This document shows positions 10,231-18,790 of a DNA stretch of 49,255 nt, in pieces. Origin of the DNA: Myxococcota bacterium (lineage in GTDB: Bacteria; Myxococcota_A; Bradymonadia; UBA7976; UBA1532); contig CAUJDF010000046.1 in NCBI GenBank assembly GCA_963169045.1, positions 1 to 49,255 of the forward strand, given 5' to 3'. The notes beneath the pieces were generated by a model, which was given only the letters and a program-made list of their open reading frames with translations, was not told the origin of the DNA and made no database searches. Within the stretch, counting starts at the first letter, position 1, and each line of letters starts with the position of its first letter. A program made the translations under genes and the position numbers.

Positions 10231-10794
10231 ATGCTCGCGCATTCCGACTATGAGACGCGGAAGTGGACGGTCGACGAGGTGCTCGCGCTGGTGGAGGCGG
10301 GCATCCTGCGCGAAGACGAGCATTTCGAGCTGCTCGAGGGGGAGCTGGTCGTCATGTCGCCGCAGGGACCGCAGCACGCCCATCTGTCCTCCGTGCTCAC
10401 CGGACGCTGTGTCCGAGCATACGGGGACGACTACGTCGTTCGCATTGCCGCGCCGATCATCGCGGACGAGCACTCGATGCCCGAGCCCGACGTCGCCATC
10501 GTCCGCGGGGATGCTCGTGTCTTCGCCGAGCGCCACCCGCGCGGCGACGAGACGGTGCTCCTCGTCGAGGTCGCGCGCACGTCTCTCCGCCTCGACCGCG
10601 CGAAGGCGGCGCTCTACGCCCGCGCCGGCGTCCCGGTGTACTGGCTGATCGACGTGGTCGGCCGCCGCATCCAGCTGCACGAGGGGCCGCAGCCGAACGG
10701 CGACTACGCGCTCGTCCGCATCCTCGGTCCCGAGGACGAAATCACGCCCCCCGGCCTCGACCTGCGTTGGAAAGTCGCCGACCTGCTGCCCTGA
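10231..10794 (+). CDS. Uma2-family (DUF820) restriction-endonuclease-fold protein
   Basis: A 187-residue protein of the Uma2 family, which has a PD-(D/E)XK nuclease-like fold. Visible core residues are Asp87 in PEPDV, Glu113 in LVEVA, and Lys125 in a helix that precedes GVPVYWLID, matching the family pattern. ATG 10231 was chosen because GGAGG lies 8 nt upstream; a GTG at 10195 would add residues unlike the family N terminus. Family members are abundant in cyanobacteria, myxobacteria and planctomycetes, but their physiological target is not established. It abuts the convergent acetyltransferase gene with no gap. Confidence 0.9.
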   Translation: MLAHSDYETRKWTVDEVLALVEAGILREDEHFELLEGELVVMSPQGPQHAHLSSVLTGRCVRAYGDDYVVRIAAPIIADEHSMPEPDVAIVRGDARVFAERHPRGDETVLLVEVARTSLRLDRAKAALYARAGVPVYWLIDVVGRRIQLHEGPQPNGDYALVRILGPEDEITPPGLDLRWKVADLLP

Positions 10795-11652
10795 TCAGGC
10801 CACGTCGCGCCGGTACCAGGCCCACGTGCGGTAGGTCCAGAAGCCGAGCGCCTGCGTCCAGGCGAGCGTGTCCTCGTCGAGCTGGCTGACGCGCAGCGTG
10901 ACGCCGAGGCCCTCGCCGGCGGCGCGGCGCATCACGTCGCAGAGCAGGCCGCGGCCGACGCCGCGCCCGCGGTAACCCCGCGGGACGCTGAGGCCGTCGA
11001 CGGCGAGCGCGTCGGCGTCGCGGTGCCCGACGACGATGCCCGCGGGCTCGCCGTCGACGAAGGCGCCGCGCGCGAAGGCGCCCGGACCGCACAGGTGGGC
11101 CGGCGTGACCGTTGGGCGCGGCCAGGCGCCGGGCGCGAAGGCGATGAGCCGCTCGATGGCGAGGAAGGCGTCGGGCTCGTCGCGGAGCTCGGCGGCGCGG
11201 AACGCCGGCGGCACGTCGCCCGTCTCGCCGTCCCACCGTTGGTGGAAGCAGATGCCGAGCAGCTCGAACGCGCGGCGCTCGAGGAAGCGGCGCACGCTGC
11301 GGTGCGCGGCGTCGCAGCTCGCGACGAGCGTCGCCTGCCCGGCCGCGAGCCGCTCGAACAGCGCCCGCCCCAGCCCCTGCTTCCGCGCGCCGGGCCGCAC
11401 GCGCACCTCGATGGCCGCGCCCTCCGCCGTCGGCGTGAGCCAGCCGAGGCCGAGGACCTCGCCGCTGGCCAGGGCCGCGACGACGCTCCCGTCGAGCAGC
11501 GCGTCGGCGTCGACCGGCACCACGAACGGGTCGCGCGCGTCGATCGCCGCGAGACACGCGGCGACCCCCTCGCGCAGCCCTTCGTCGGCGCACCGGAGCT
11601 CCACCGTGGTGCTCACGCGAGTCGTGCTCGTCGCGGATCCGATCGTCGCCAC
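10795..11652 (-). CDS. Tandem GNAT-family N-acetyltransferase
   Basis: A 285-residue protein with two GNAT-type acetyl-CoA binding motifs: RKQGLGRAL in the N-terminal half and RGRGVGRGLL in the C-terminal half, the second followed by the usual AL.FW.YRTW-like ending. It probably transfers an acetyl group to a small amine or protein N terminus; the acceptor cannot be predicted. GTG 11652 is favoured because GGGAGG lies about 9 nt upstream; a second GTG at 11616 would remove 12 residues and leave both domains intact. It is divergent from the aminopeptidase gene across a 124-bp gap. Confidence 0.87.
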   Translation of the reverse strand: MATIGSATSTTRVSTTVELRCADEGLREGVAACLAAIDARDPFVVPVDADALLDGSVVAALASGEVLGLGWLTPTAEGAAIEVRVRPGARKQGLGRALFERLAAGQATLVASCDAAHRSVRRFLERRAFELLGICFHQRWDGETGDVPPAFRAAELRDEPDAFLAIERLIAFAPGAWPRPTVTPAHLCGPGAFARGAFVDGEPAGIVVGHRDADALAVDGLSVPRGYRGRGVGRGLLCDVMRRAAGEGLGVTLRVSQLDEDTLAWTQALGFWTYRTWAWYRRDVA

Positions 11653-11776
11653 TTCAGGTACCCTCCCGCACCTTCGGTACGCGCGAACACCCGACCGGTG
11701 TCCCAATCTTCCACCGGAGGGACGCCCCGGGTCAGGATGGCCCGGATTAGACTCCGATCGTCGAGGGAGATTCCAG

Positions 11777-14170
11777 GTGCGCGAGCTCGCCCTCCCCTGC
11801 CCGCCCCACGTGTTCGACGAGCCGGCGGCCCGCGACGAGCGGCGCCGGCCGCTGCCCGTCGTGCCGCAACACGTGCGACTCGAGGTGCGCCTCGATCCGG
11901 CCGAGACGCTCGTCCGCGGGCGGGTGGTCCACACCGTGCGCGCCCGCCACGACGGCCTCGAGACGCTGCCGCTCGACGCCGCCGACATGACCATCCAGTC
12001 GGTCGAGGTGGGCGACACGAAGGCGCGCTTCACCGCCCACGCCGCCGGCCTCGACGTGCACCTGCCGCGGCCGCTCGCCGCCGGCGAGGAGGTGACGTTC
12101 GCCGTCGTGTACGAGGCGCGCCCGACGCTGGGCCTGTTCTTCATGCGGCCCGACGCGCTCCACCCCGAGCGGCGGCCGCAGATCTGGACGCAGGGCGCCA
12201 TGGAGGACCACCACCACTGGTTTCCGTGCTTCGACCAGCCGCACGCCCTGGTCACGACCGAGGTCGAGGCGACGGTGCCCGAGGGCTTCTTCGCGCTGTC
12301 GAACGGGGAGCCCGCCGCGTTCAACGTGCGGGCGGGGCGCGGCCGTCGGCGGTTCCACTGGAAGCACGAGACGCCGCACGCGTTGTACCTGCTCACGCTC
12401 GTGGTGGACCAGGTGGTCGAGGTGGCGGATCGGCGCGGGCCGGTGCCGCTGTTCCACTATGTGCCGAAGGGGCGCGAGTCCGACGCGCGCACGCTGTTCG
12501 AGCGCATGCCGCAGATGATGACGTTCTTCGCCGGGCTCACCGGCAGGCCGTATCCGTATCCGCGCTACGGCCACACGTTCCTGCAGGCGTTCATGTGGGG
12601 CGGGATGGAGAACACCACCCTCACCAGCCTCACCGACACGATCCTGGTGGCCGGCGAGCACCGCCACCAGGAGGACGTGGAGCGCCTGTTCGCGCACGAG
12701 CTCGCGCACCAGTGGTTCGGCGATCTCATCGCCCCCCGCGGGTGGACGCACATCTGGCTGAACGAGTCGTTCGCCACCTACGCCGAGATCCTGTGCATGG
12801 AGGCGCTGGACGGCCCGGAGGACTTCGCGCGGCGCCTGCAGATCGAGCGCGACGGGTATTTCGAGGAGGCGCGCACGCGGTACGCGCGGCCGGTCGTGAC
12901 ACGGCGATTCGCGCACCCGTACGTGCTCTTCGACCGCCACGCGTACGAGAAGGGCTGCCTGGTGCTGCACACGCTGCGGGACCAGATCGGGGACGAGGCG
13001 TTCTTCCGTGGGCTGCGCGCCTATGTGCGCGACATGGCCGGGAGGGCGGCGGAGACGGCGGACCTCCGCCGCACGTTCGAGGACGCGAGCGGCGAGGACC
13101 TCACCGATTTCTTCGAGCAGTTCGTCGAGGGGGACGCCCACGCGAAGGTGCAGGTGCGGTGGACGTGGGACCGCCGGGCCGGCCTCGAGGTCACGCTGAC
13201 GCGGACCGACGAGGGCGCCCAGACGCTGCTGCTGACGCTGGCCGCGGGCGACCACCGCTGGCGGGTGCGCCTGGCGCCGGGGACGCGGGTGCTCGCGGTG
13301 CCGCTGGGCTCGCCGCCGGCGTGGGTGGCGCTCGATCCGGACCAGCACTGCCTCGTCGAAATCGACGAGGACGCGGAGACGGACGCGGCGCTGCGCGCGA
13401 GATTCGCCAATGGTCCCGTGGCGTTGCGGATGCGGACTGCGCGCGTGCTCGCGCGGCGCGGGGCGGAGGCGAACACGGCGGCGCTCGCGGCGGCGCTCGC
13501 GGGCGACGCGGCGGAACCGGTGCGGCAGGAGGCGGCGCGCGCGCTCGGCGAGCACCGCAGCGACGCCGCGCGCGCCGCGCTGCTGCGGGCGGTGACGGAC
13601 GACGCGTCCTTCCGGGTATCCGCGGCGGCCGCCGACGCGCTCGGCACGGGCGGCGATCCGGCGCTCGTCGAGACGCTCGCGGCGCTGCTGCGCGCCGAGG
13701 GCCGCCACCGCGTCCGGTGCGCGCTGCTCGCGGCGCTCGGCAAGATCCGGACCGAGGCGGCGCGCCAGGTCATCCAGGCGCACCTCGACGACGTCTCGCC
13801 GCGCGACAGCGTCGCCGCCGCGGCGCTCGGGGCGCTCGCCGCCCACGAGACCGCCGACACGCTCGACCTGTTCGTCGAGCGCGTCGAGCACGGCCGAACC
13901 GACGGCCTGCGGGCCGCGGCGATCGGCGGCCTCGCGCGCGTCGCCCGCGCCCTAGACGACAAGGCGCGCAAGCGCCAGGCCCGCGAGCGCCTCGAAGCGT
14001 GGCTGCGGCATCCCGACTTCAAGGTGCGCCAGGCGGCCATCCGCGCGCTCGGCGACCTGCGCGATCCGGCGGCGCGCGACGCCCTCGAACGCGCCCACGG
14101 CGCCGAGGTCTTCGCGTTCCTGCGGCGCGCCATCCGCGAGGCGCTCGGCCTGCTCGAGGAGAAGAAATGA
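11777..14170 (+). CDS. M1-family metallo-aminopeptidase with C-terminal HEAT repeats
   Basis: A 797-residue zinc aminopeptidase that removes N-terminal amino acids from peptides. The exopeptidase motif GGMEN is near residue 275. The zinc site is canonical: HELAH at 307-311 with the third ligand Glu330, and the catalytic-type Tyr at about 390 in RHAYEKG. From about 545 to 795 the ERAP-like helical domain is replaced by HEAT/PBS-lyase-like repeats. There is no signal peptide, so it should be cytosolic. The GTG start at 11777 follows GAGGGAG at 11763-11769; upstream in-frame sequence is shadow. Its stop overlaps the start of the next gene (ATGA), so the two are translationally coupled. Confidence 0.94.
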   Translation: MRELALPCPPHVFDEPAARDERRRPLPVVPQHVRLEVRLDPAETLVRGRVVHTVRARHDGLETLPLDAADMTIQSVEVGDTKARFTAHAAGLDVHLPRPLAAGEEVTFAVVYEARPTLGLFFMRPDALHPERRPQIWTQGAMEDHHHWFPCFDQPHALVTTEVEATVPEGFFALSNGEPAAFNVRAGRGRRRFHWKHETPHALYLLTLVVDQVVEVADRRGPVPLFHYVPKGRESDARTLFERMPQMMTFFAGLTGRPYPYPRYGHTFLQAFMWGGMENTTLTSLTDTILVAGEHRHQEDVERLFAHELAHQWFGDLIAPRGWTHIWLNESFATYAEILCMEALDGPEDFARRLQIERDGYFEEARTRYARPVVTRRFAHPYVLFDRHAYEKGCLVLHTLRDQIGDEAFFRGLRAYVRDMAGRAAETADLRRTFEDASGEDLTDFFEQFVEGDAHAKVQVRWTWDRRAGLEVTLTRTDEGAQTLLLTLAAGDHRWRVRLAPGTRVLAVPLGSPPAWVALDPDQHCLVEIDEDAETDAALRARFANGPVALRMRTARVLARRGAEANTAALAAALAGDAAEPVRQEAARALGEHRSDAARAALLRAVTDDASFRVSAAAADALGTGGDPALVETLAALLRAEGRHRVRCALLAALGKIRTEAARQVIQAHLDDVSPRDSVAAAALGALAAHETADTLDLFVERVEHGRTDGLRAAAIGGLARVARALDDKARKRQARERLEAWLRHPDFKVRQAAIRALGDLRDPAARDALERAHGAEVFAFLRRAIREALGLLEEKK

Positions 14171-14550
14171 ACGTCTACGAAGGCGGCTGCCACTGCGGCG
14201 CGGTCCGCTACCGCGTGCGCGTCGACGAGCACATGGCGAGCGACTGCAACTGCTCGATCTGCACGAAGAAGGGCTACCTGCACGTCATCGTGCCGCGCGA
14301 GCGGTTCGAGCTGCTCTCCGGCGCCGACGCACTGACCACCTACACGTTCAACACCGGCACGGCGAAGCACCACTTCTGCAGGACGTGCGGCATCCACTCG
14401 TTCTACGTGCCGCGCTCCCACCCCGACGGCTTCAGCGTCAACCTGCGCTGCCTCGACGGCGACGTGCAGTCGCGCTTCCGCGTCGAGCCGTTCGACGGCC
14501 GCCACTGGGAGGCCGACATCGACCGCCTCCGGTCGCCGGCGGCCGATTGA
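14167..14550 (+). CDS. GFA/CENP-V-fold zinc protein
   Basis: A 127-residue protein of the family named after glutathione-dependent formaldehyde-activating enzyme. Cysteine ligands are visible: CHC at 8-10, CNCSIC at 27-32, and a CRTCG pair in the second half. These normally hold one structural and one catalytic zinc. Many members act on unknown thiol substrates, so the name should not be taken as proof of formaldehyde metabolism. The ATG overlaps the stop of the aminopeptidase gene by 4 nt. Confidence 0.9.
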   Translation: MNVYEGGCHCGAVRYRVRVDEHMASDCNCSICTKKGYLHVIVPRERFELLSGADALTTYTFNTGTAKHHFCRTCGIHSFYVPRSHPDGFSVNLRCLDGDVQSRFRVEPFDGRHWEADIDRLRSPAAD

Positions 14551-14605
14551 CCGCCATCCGTTCGGGGCCGTCGCCCCGTCCTGACGGAGCGCCGCGCCGT
14601 CGGAA

Positions 14606-15466
14606 TCAGACGACGGACGTGCGGATGAGGTCGGCGTAGCCGGCGAGCAGGCGCTGCGTCACCGGGCCGGGCGGGCCGAAGACATGGTCGTCGACGCGCC
14701 GCACCGGCACGATCCCGCGGGTCGAGCTGGTGATGAAGGCCTCCTGGGCGTGCGCGAAGTCGGCGAGGTGGACCTCGGCCTCGCGCGTGGGGAGGAGCGC
14801 CTCGGCGGCGAGCCGCAGCACCTTGCGGCGCGTGATGCCCTCGAGGATGCCGGCGCCGAGCGGCGGCGTGAGCAGCGCGCCGTCGCAGACGAGGAAGAAG
14901 GTCGAGCTCGCGCCCTCGAAGACGCGGCCGTGCACGTCGACGCGCAGCGCCTCGTAGGCGCCGGCGGCGTGGGCGCGCGCCGCGGCGAGCACCGCCTGGA
15001 CGTTGCTGCCCGACTTGACGCGCGGATCGACGCCGCCCTCGCCGCGCCCGCCGATGGCGAAGGTCACGAGCGTGCAGCCGCTGCCCACCAGCTCGGCGCC
15101 CGGCAGCTTCAGCGGCTGCACGATGACCACCCGCGTGGGCGTGCCGGCGAGGGCCGGATCGGGGCTGAGCGGACCGGTGCCACGCGTGACCACGACGCGG
15201 ATGCTGGACTCGCCCTCGGCCACGCGCGCCAGCGTCGCCCGCACCTCGGCGAGCAGGTCGTCGGGGCCGAAGTCGAGGTGGAACTCGAGGAGCGCGGCCG
15301 ACGTCCACAGGCGCGCCACGTGGTCGGCCCAGAACAGCGGCCGGCGCTCCACCGTGCGCAGCACCTCGTAGACCGAGTCGCCGTACAGAAAACCGCGGTC
15401 GAACACCGAGATGCGGGCTTCGGCTCCCGGCGCGACGACCCCGTCGATGCTGACCCAGGTCGACAT
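14606..15466 (-). CDS. Class IV PLP aminotransferase
   Basis: A 286-residue fold-type IV enzyme of the group that holds branched-chain aminotransferase, D-amino acid aminotransferase and aminodeoxychorismate lyase. Lys151 in RVKSGSN is the expected PLP Schiff-base lysine, Glu184 in FEGASS should contact the pyridine nitrogen, and the N-terminal FDRGFLYGD block is typical. The length fits all three activities. I cannot decide between them, although the sequence around Lys151 looks closer to the D-amino acid transaminase/lyase branch. It is a single gene, divergent from the zinc cassette. Confidence 0.9.
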   Translation of the reverse strand: MSTWVSIDGVVAPGAEARISVFDRGFLYGDSVYEVLRTVERRPLFWADHVARLWTSAALLEFHLDFGPDDLLAEVRATLARVAEGESSIRVVVTRGTGPLSPDPALAGTPTRVVIVQPLKLPGAELVGSGCTLVTFAIGGRGEGGVDPRVKSGSNVQAVLAAARAHAAGAYEALRVDVHGRVFEGASSTFFLVCDGALLTPPLGAGILEGITRRKVLRLAAEALLPTREAEVHLADFAHAQEAFITSSTRGIVPVRRVDDHVFGPPGPVTQRLLAGYADLIRTSVV

Positions 15467-15494
15467 GCCCCGATGTTCTCACGGCGGCGACCGT

Positions 15495-15525
15495 TTGACA
15501 TCATATGAAATCGTCTTCATATAAA
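15495..15525 (+). promoter_or_regulatory. Zinc-cassette promoter with ArsR/SmtB operator, probably leaderless
   Basis: A perfect -35 TTGACA (15495-15500) is followed 17 nt later by CATATA (15518-15523). Lying across the spacer and -10 is the inverted repeat ATATGAA (15503-15509), 6 nt, TTCATAT (15516-15522). TGAA-N6-TTCA is the known core of SmtB/ArsR-family operators, and the regulator gene lies in the same operon. The ATG at 15531 is 7 nt after the -10 and has no Shine-Dalgarno sequence. This predicts metal-relieved repression of a leaderless mRNA. Confidence 0.75.
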
Positions 15526-15530
15526 CGTCC

Positions 15531-16511
15531 ATGGGCCACCACCACCATCACCACCGGCACGACGACCACGGCGAACACGCCCACCACGCGCACGATCCGG
15601 GCAAGAGCTCGCGGCGCGCGCTGCTCTGGTCGCTGGGGCTGAACGGCGTGTTGCTGGTCGTCGAGGTCGTCGTCGGCTTCTGGAGCGGGTCGCTGGCCCT
15701 GCTCTCCGACGCCGCCCATATGCTGAGCGACGTCGGCGCCCTCGCGCTGGCGTTCGTGGCCGCCCACCTCTCGGCGCGGCCGGCCACGCCGGGCGCGAGC
15801 TACGGCTTCGTCCGCGCCGAGGTGCTCGGCGCCTTCCTCAACGCGGTGGCGCTCGTCGTCGCCTGCGTCTTCATCTTCAAGGAGGCGATCGAGCGCCTCC
15901 TCAGCGCGCCCCCGCCCTTCGCGGCCGGGCTGGTCCTCGCGGTCGGCGGCGTCGGCCTCGCCGTCAACCTCGGCAGCGCCTGGTTCCTCTGGCGGACCGA
16001 CCGCGACAACATCAACATCCGGGCGGCCCTGGCGCACATGCTGGCCGACGCGCTCGGCTCGCTCGGGGCGATGGTCGCCGCGGCGATCGTCATGCTGACC
16101 GGCTGGCTCCAGGCCGACGCCGTCATCTCGATCTTCATCGGCGTGCTCGTGCTCTGGTCGACCTGGGCCATCCTGCGCGACTCGACGCGCGTGCTGATGG
16201 ACTTCGCGCCGGCGGGGCTCGACACGCACGTGGTCGCCGACGCGCTGCGCTCCGTGCCGCATGTGGTCGAGGTGCACGACATCCACGTGCGCACCCTGCG
16301 GACGGGCCACGCCACCGTGACCGCCCACCTCGTCACCGACGGCGGCGCGCCGATGTTCGAGGTGCTCGGCCTCGCCGAGGCGGTGCTGCGCGAACGCCTG
16401 CACGTGCACCACTCGACGCTGCAGTTCGACGAGCCGGCCAACGCCGCGCGCTGTCCGCAGCGCGGCTGCACCCCCTTCGCCACGGTCGCCGGGCATGGAC
16501 ACTCGCGCTGA
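15531..16511 (+). CDS. Zinc-type cation diffusion facilitator (CDF) exporter
   Basis: A 326-residue inner-membrane metal/proton antiporter with about six membrane segments and a C-terminal cytoplasmic ferredoxin-like domain rich in His. The metal site residues are visible: HxxxD in TM2 (AHMLSD) and HxxxD in TM5 (AHMLAD), the pairing of zinc-selective ZitB/CzcD-like members. The N terminus carries a natural run of six His followed by more His and Asp, likely a metal-collecting loop. It overlaps the downstream sensor gene by 17 bp and follows an operator expected to bind that sensor. The expected role is export of excess Zn, perhaps also Cd or Co. Confidence 0.93.
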   Translation: MGHHHHHHRHDDHGEHAHHAHDPGKSSRRALLWSLGLNGVLLVVEVVVGFWSGSLALLSDAAHMLSDVGALALAFVAAHLSARPATPGASYGFVRAEVLGAFLNAVALVVACVFIFKEAIERLLSAPPPFAAGLVLAVGGVGLAVNLGSAWFLWRTDRDNINIRAALAHMLADALGSLGAMVAAAIVMLTGWLQADAVISIFIGVLVLWSTWAILRDSTRVLMDFAPAGLDTHVVADALRSVPHVVEVHDIHVRTLRTGHATVTAHLVTDGGAPMFEVLGLAEAVLRERLHVHHSTLQFDEPANAARCPQRGCTPFATVAGHGHSR

Positions 16512-16860
16512 CGTCCTCGATCCCGTCGTGCGGGACCAGGCGCTCGCCTTCTTCCGTGCGATCGCCCACCCGGACCGGCTCGTCGTGCTGCTGGCCCTGG
16601 CCGATGGCGAGCGCTGCGTCTCCGAGCTGACCGCGCTGTGCGGCACCTCGCAGTCGTCGATGTCGCACCAGCTGCGCGCGCTGCGCGACGCCGGCCTGGT
16701 GCGCGGCGAGCGCCGCGGCAAGCAGGTCTTCTACGGCCTGGACGACCACCACGTGACCCACATCGTTCGCGACGCGATCGCGCACGTTCGCGAGGATGGG
16801 CGATCCGTGCCCGCGTTTCGTGCCAGGATGAGCGGATGCGACGGCAACTCCTCGTCCTGA
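16495..16860 (+). CDS. ArsR/SmtB-family zinc-responsive repressor
   Basis: A 121-residue winged-helix repressor. The recognition helix region is TSQSSMSHQLRALRDAGLV. In the last helix Asp84, His86, His97 and Glu100 reproduce the spacing of the alpha5 metal site of SmtB and CzrA (D-x-H-x10-H-x2-E/H), which binds Zn or Co across the dimer. The CxC motif of As/Cd/Pb sensors is absent (CVS at 41-43). It should repress the promoter at 15495 until zinc binds. The gene is embedded between the exporter and a lipoprotein, overlapping both. Confidence 0.93.
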   Translation: MDTRADVLDPVVRDQALAFFRAIAHPDRLVVLLALADGERCVSELTALCGTSQSSMSHQLRALRDAGLVRGERRGKQVFYGLDDHHVTHIVRDAIAHVREDGRSVPAFRARMSGCDGNSSS

Positions 16861-18086
16861 CGACGATTTCGCTGGGCGCGTGCGACGCGGGGGTCCTCGA
16901 GGGCGGGCGCCGCGGGGCCACGCTCGACGGCGGGGCCGTCGAGGCCGACGGGGACGTCGCGGCGACCGATGGGACCGCGCCCGACGCGGACACGCCCTCG
17001 CCCGACGCGGACGCGCCCTCGCCCGACGCGGACGCGCCCCCGCCCGAGGCCTGCCCCGGCGGCTGCGGCGCGAACGCCACGTGCGCCGAGGACGGTTGCC
17101 GCTGCCGGGCGGGCTTCTTCCCGGACCCCGATCCGGCGCAGCGCTGCTCCCCGCCCGCCCCCCCCGCCGATCCGTGCACGGGCGTCGACTGCGGGCCGAA
17201 CGCCGCCTGCGACGGCGGCGAGTGCGCGTGCCTGCCGGGCTTCGTCGCGCAGGGCGCCGGTTGCGCCCCCGAGCCGATGGGCCCGCTCGAGGCGCGGACG
17301 CGGGACGAGGTGTGCGGCCGGTGGCGCGCCGACCACCAGCGCGTCGGCCCCGAGTGGACGCCGGGCGACGGCAGCGCGTGCGATCCGGGCGCGGTGCCTG
17401 CGGCGGCGCAGGAGAACGCGCTGCGCCGCACGAACCTCTACCGCTGGCTCGCCGGCATGCCGCCGGCGGTCATCGAGGCGCGCGCGCTCGTCCAGGAGCA
17501 GGCCTGCGCGGTGACGCTGCACGGCCTCGGCACCCTGAGCCACAGCCCGCCGCCCGACAGGCCGTGCTACAGCGCCGAGGGCGCCGCGGGCGCCGGCAGC
17601 AGCAACCTCGCCATGGGCACCGGGCTGGCCGACTCGGTGGACCTGTACGTGGACGACGGCGGCGTGCCGAGCCTCGGGCACCGCCGCTGGGTGCTCGGGG
17701 CCACCCTCGGCGCCACCGCCTTCGGCCACAAGCCGCCGTTCAGCTGCATGTACACGTTCGACATGTCCGGCAGCAGCGACGCGGAGTTCGTCGCCTGGCC
17801 GCCGCCCGGCTATGTGCCCGTCGAGGCGGCGCGCGGCCGCTGGTCGTTCGTGGCCTTGCGCCGCCGGCCGGCGGGCGAGGTGTCGTTCGCCCTCCAGGTC
17901 GACGGGGGCGCGGAGCAGGCGCTCCCCGGCGAGGCGCTGCCGGGCGGCTACGGCGGCTTCGCGCCCACGTGGGCGTTCGATCCGCCGGGCCAACTCTGGT
18001 CGGACGGCCGCGTGGTGCGCGTCACCGTGCGCGGGCTCGAGGGCGGCGACCTCGTCTACACCGTGCGGTTCACGCGCTGCGGTTAG
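16836..18086 (+). CDS. EGF-like and CAP-domain lipoprotein
   Basis: An exported 416-residue protein. ATG 16836 gives a signal peptide with lipobox LGAC (Cys16). Then come an Asp/Ala/Pro linker with a threefold repeat, two EGF-like cysteine modules (about 73-108 and 112-147), and a CAP/SCP-like domain from about 165, with the helix RRTNLYRWLAG and the block SLGHRRWVL that recurs in bacterial CAP proteins. A beta-rich C-terminal region follows. CAP proteins bind lipids or act in the extracellular matrix; a catalytic role is not shown. The gene overlaps the zinc sensor by 25 bp, so it may be co-transcribed with the zinc cassette. Confidence 0.87.
   Translation: MRRQLLVLTTISLGACDAGVLEGGRRGATLDGGAVEADGDVAATDGTAPDADTPSPDADAPSPDADAPPPEACPGGCGANATCAEDGCRCRAGFFPDPDPAQRCSPPAPPADPCTGVDCGPNAACDGGECACLPGFVAQGAGCAPEPMGPLEARTRDEVCGRWRADHQRVGPEWTPGDGSACDPGAVPAAAQENALRRTNLYRWLAGMPPAVIEARALVQEQACAVTLHGLGTLSHSPPPDRPCYSAEGAAGAGSSNLAMGTGLADSVDLYVDDGGVPSLGHRRWVLGATLGATAFGHKPPFSCMYTFDMSGSSDAEFVAWPPPGYVPVEAARGRWSFVALRRRPAGEVSFALQVDGGAEQALPGEALPGGYGGFAPTWAFDPPGQLWSDGRVVRVTVRGLEGGDLVYTVRFTRCG
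16980..17042 (+). repeat. Three tandem 21-bp units in a lipoprotein linker
   Basis: Three near-identical 21-bp units starting CCCGACGCGGAC (16980-17000, 17001-17021, 17022-17042) encode the repeated PDADxPS linker after the lipobox. Being in frame, copy-number change would alter linker length without breaking the gene. Confidence 0.85.
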
Positions 18087-18090
18087 CAAC

Positions 18091-18486
18091 TTAGACGCCG
18101 GGGGCGGCGGGGGCGACGGCGAAGTTCGTGCCGGCGAGGACGGCGCCGGCGGCGTCGCGGACCTCGACGCGCCACTCGCCGGCGTCGGCGGCCGCGATGC
18201 GCTTGTGGGCCCACGTGCGCCAGCGCGGGGCCGTGCCGGCGGTGACGTCGATGCGGTGCACTTCCGTGCCGTCGCGCAGCCACACGACGGTCACCGGCGC
18301 GGGCGGGCCGTCGTTGGCGAGCGTGAGGTGCGCGTAGAGCCGGCCGACGTCGGCGGGGAACCGCTCGCCGGCGCCGACCAGGGCGCGGTCGGCGACCTCG
18401 GTGCCGACGGCGAGCGTGCGGACGATCGGATCGGCGTGGGCGGTCGTGGCGGCGAAGAGGACGAGGGCGAGGACGCTGCGGAACAT
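18091..18486 (-). CDS. DUF2914-domain exported protein
   Basis: A 131-residue protein with a cleavable signal peptide (first about 19 residues, ending AHA). The rest resembles DUF2914, seen as a strand-rich block with YAHLTL, VTVVWLRDG and GEWRVEV patterns. DUF2914 domains occur in secreted or periplasmic proteins of Deltaproteobacteria and have no known activity. ATG 18486 is preceded by GGAGG at about 8 nt; the longer reading from 18582 has no signal. The 3' end is 4 bp from the convergent lipoprotein gene. Confidence 0.85.
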   Translation of the reverse strand: MFRSVLALVLFAATTAHADPIVRTLAVGTEVADRALVGAGERFPADVGRLYAHLTLANDGPPAPVTVVWLRDGTEVHRIDVTAGTAPRWRTWAHKRIAAADAGEWRVEVRDAAGAVLAGTNFAVAPAAPGV

Positions 18487-18790
18487 CGGGGACCTCCGGG
18501 GTTGCTGCTCCGAGTAGATTGCGGGAAACATGCCACCGAGGTGACGGCGGGAATCCGCGGACGCTCTCGACATCCGTGCCACGATTCGTGGATTTTGTTC
18601 AGATTCGCAGCATCACGCACGGGAGGCGCCATCGAGGCCCGCACGCCCCGCGCCTCATCCAGTCGACCCTGGTTCGAGAGCGGCGTGGCCCCGAGGCCGG
18701 GACACGAGACGTGGAGCGCAGCGTTGTGGACTTCGCGGCGCTGCGTGCGAACCTCCGGGGCGGCGAACGACGCGACCGTGGAGAGCGACC
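18487..18790. other. Divergent intergenic region with a palindrome
   Basis: About 300 bp between the DUF2914 gene and the glycosyltransferase. I see no supported gene. It contains a palindrome CCACGA-T-TCGTGG at 18579-18591 next to a locally AT-richer stretch (18590-18610), a possible operator for either flanking gene. No clear promoter boxes were recognised. Confidence 0.4.

Noticed and set aside
15531-15560. Vector-derived His tag
   Set aside because: The promoter, operator and downstream genes are contiguous and native in composition; His-rich N termini are common in CDF exporters.
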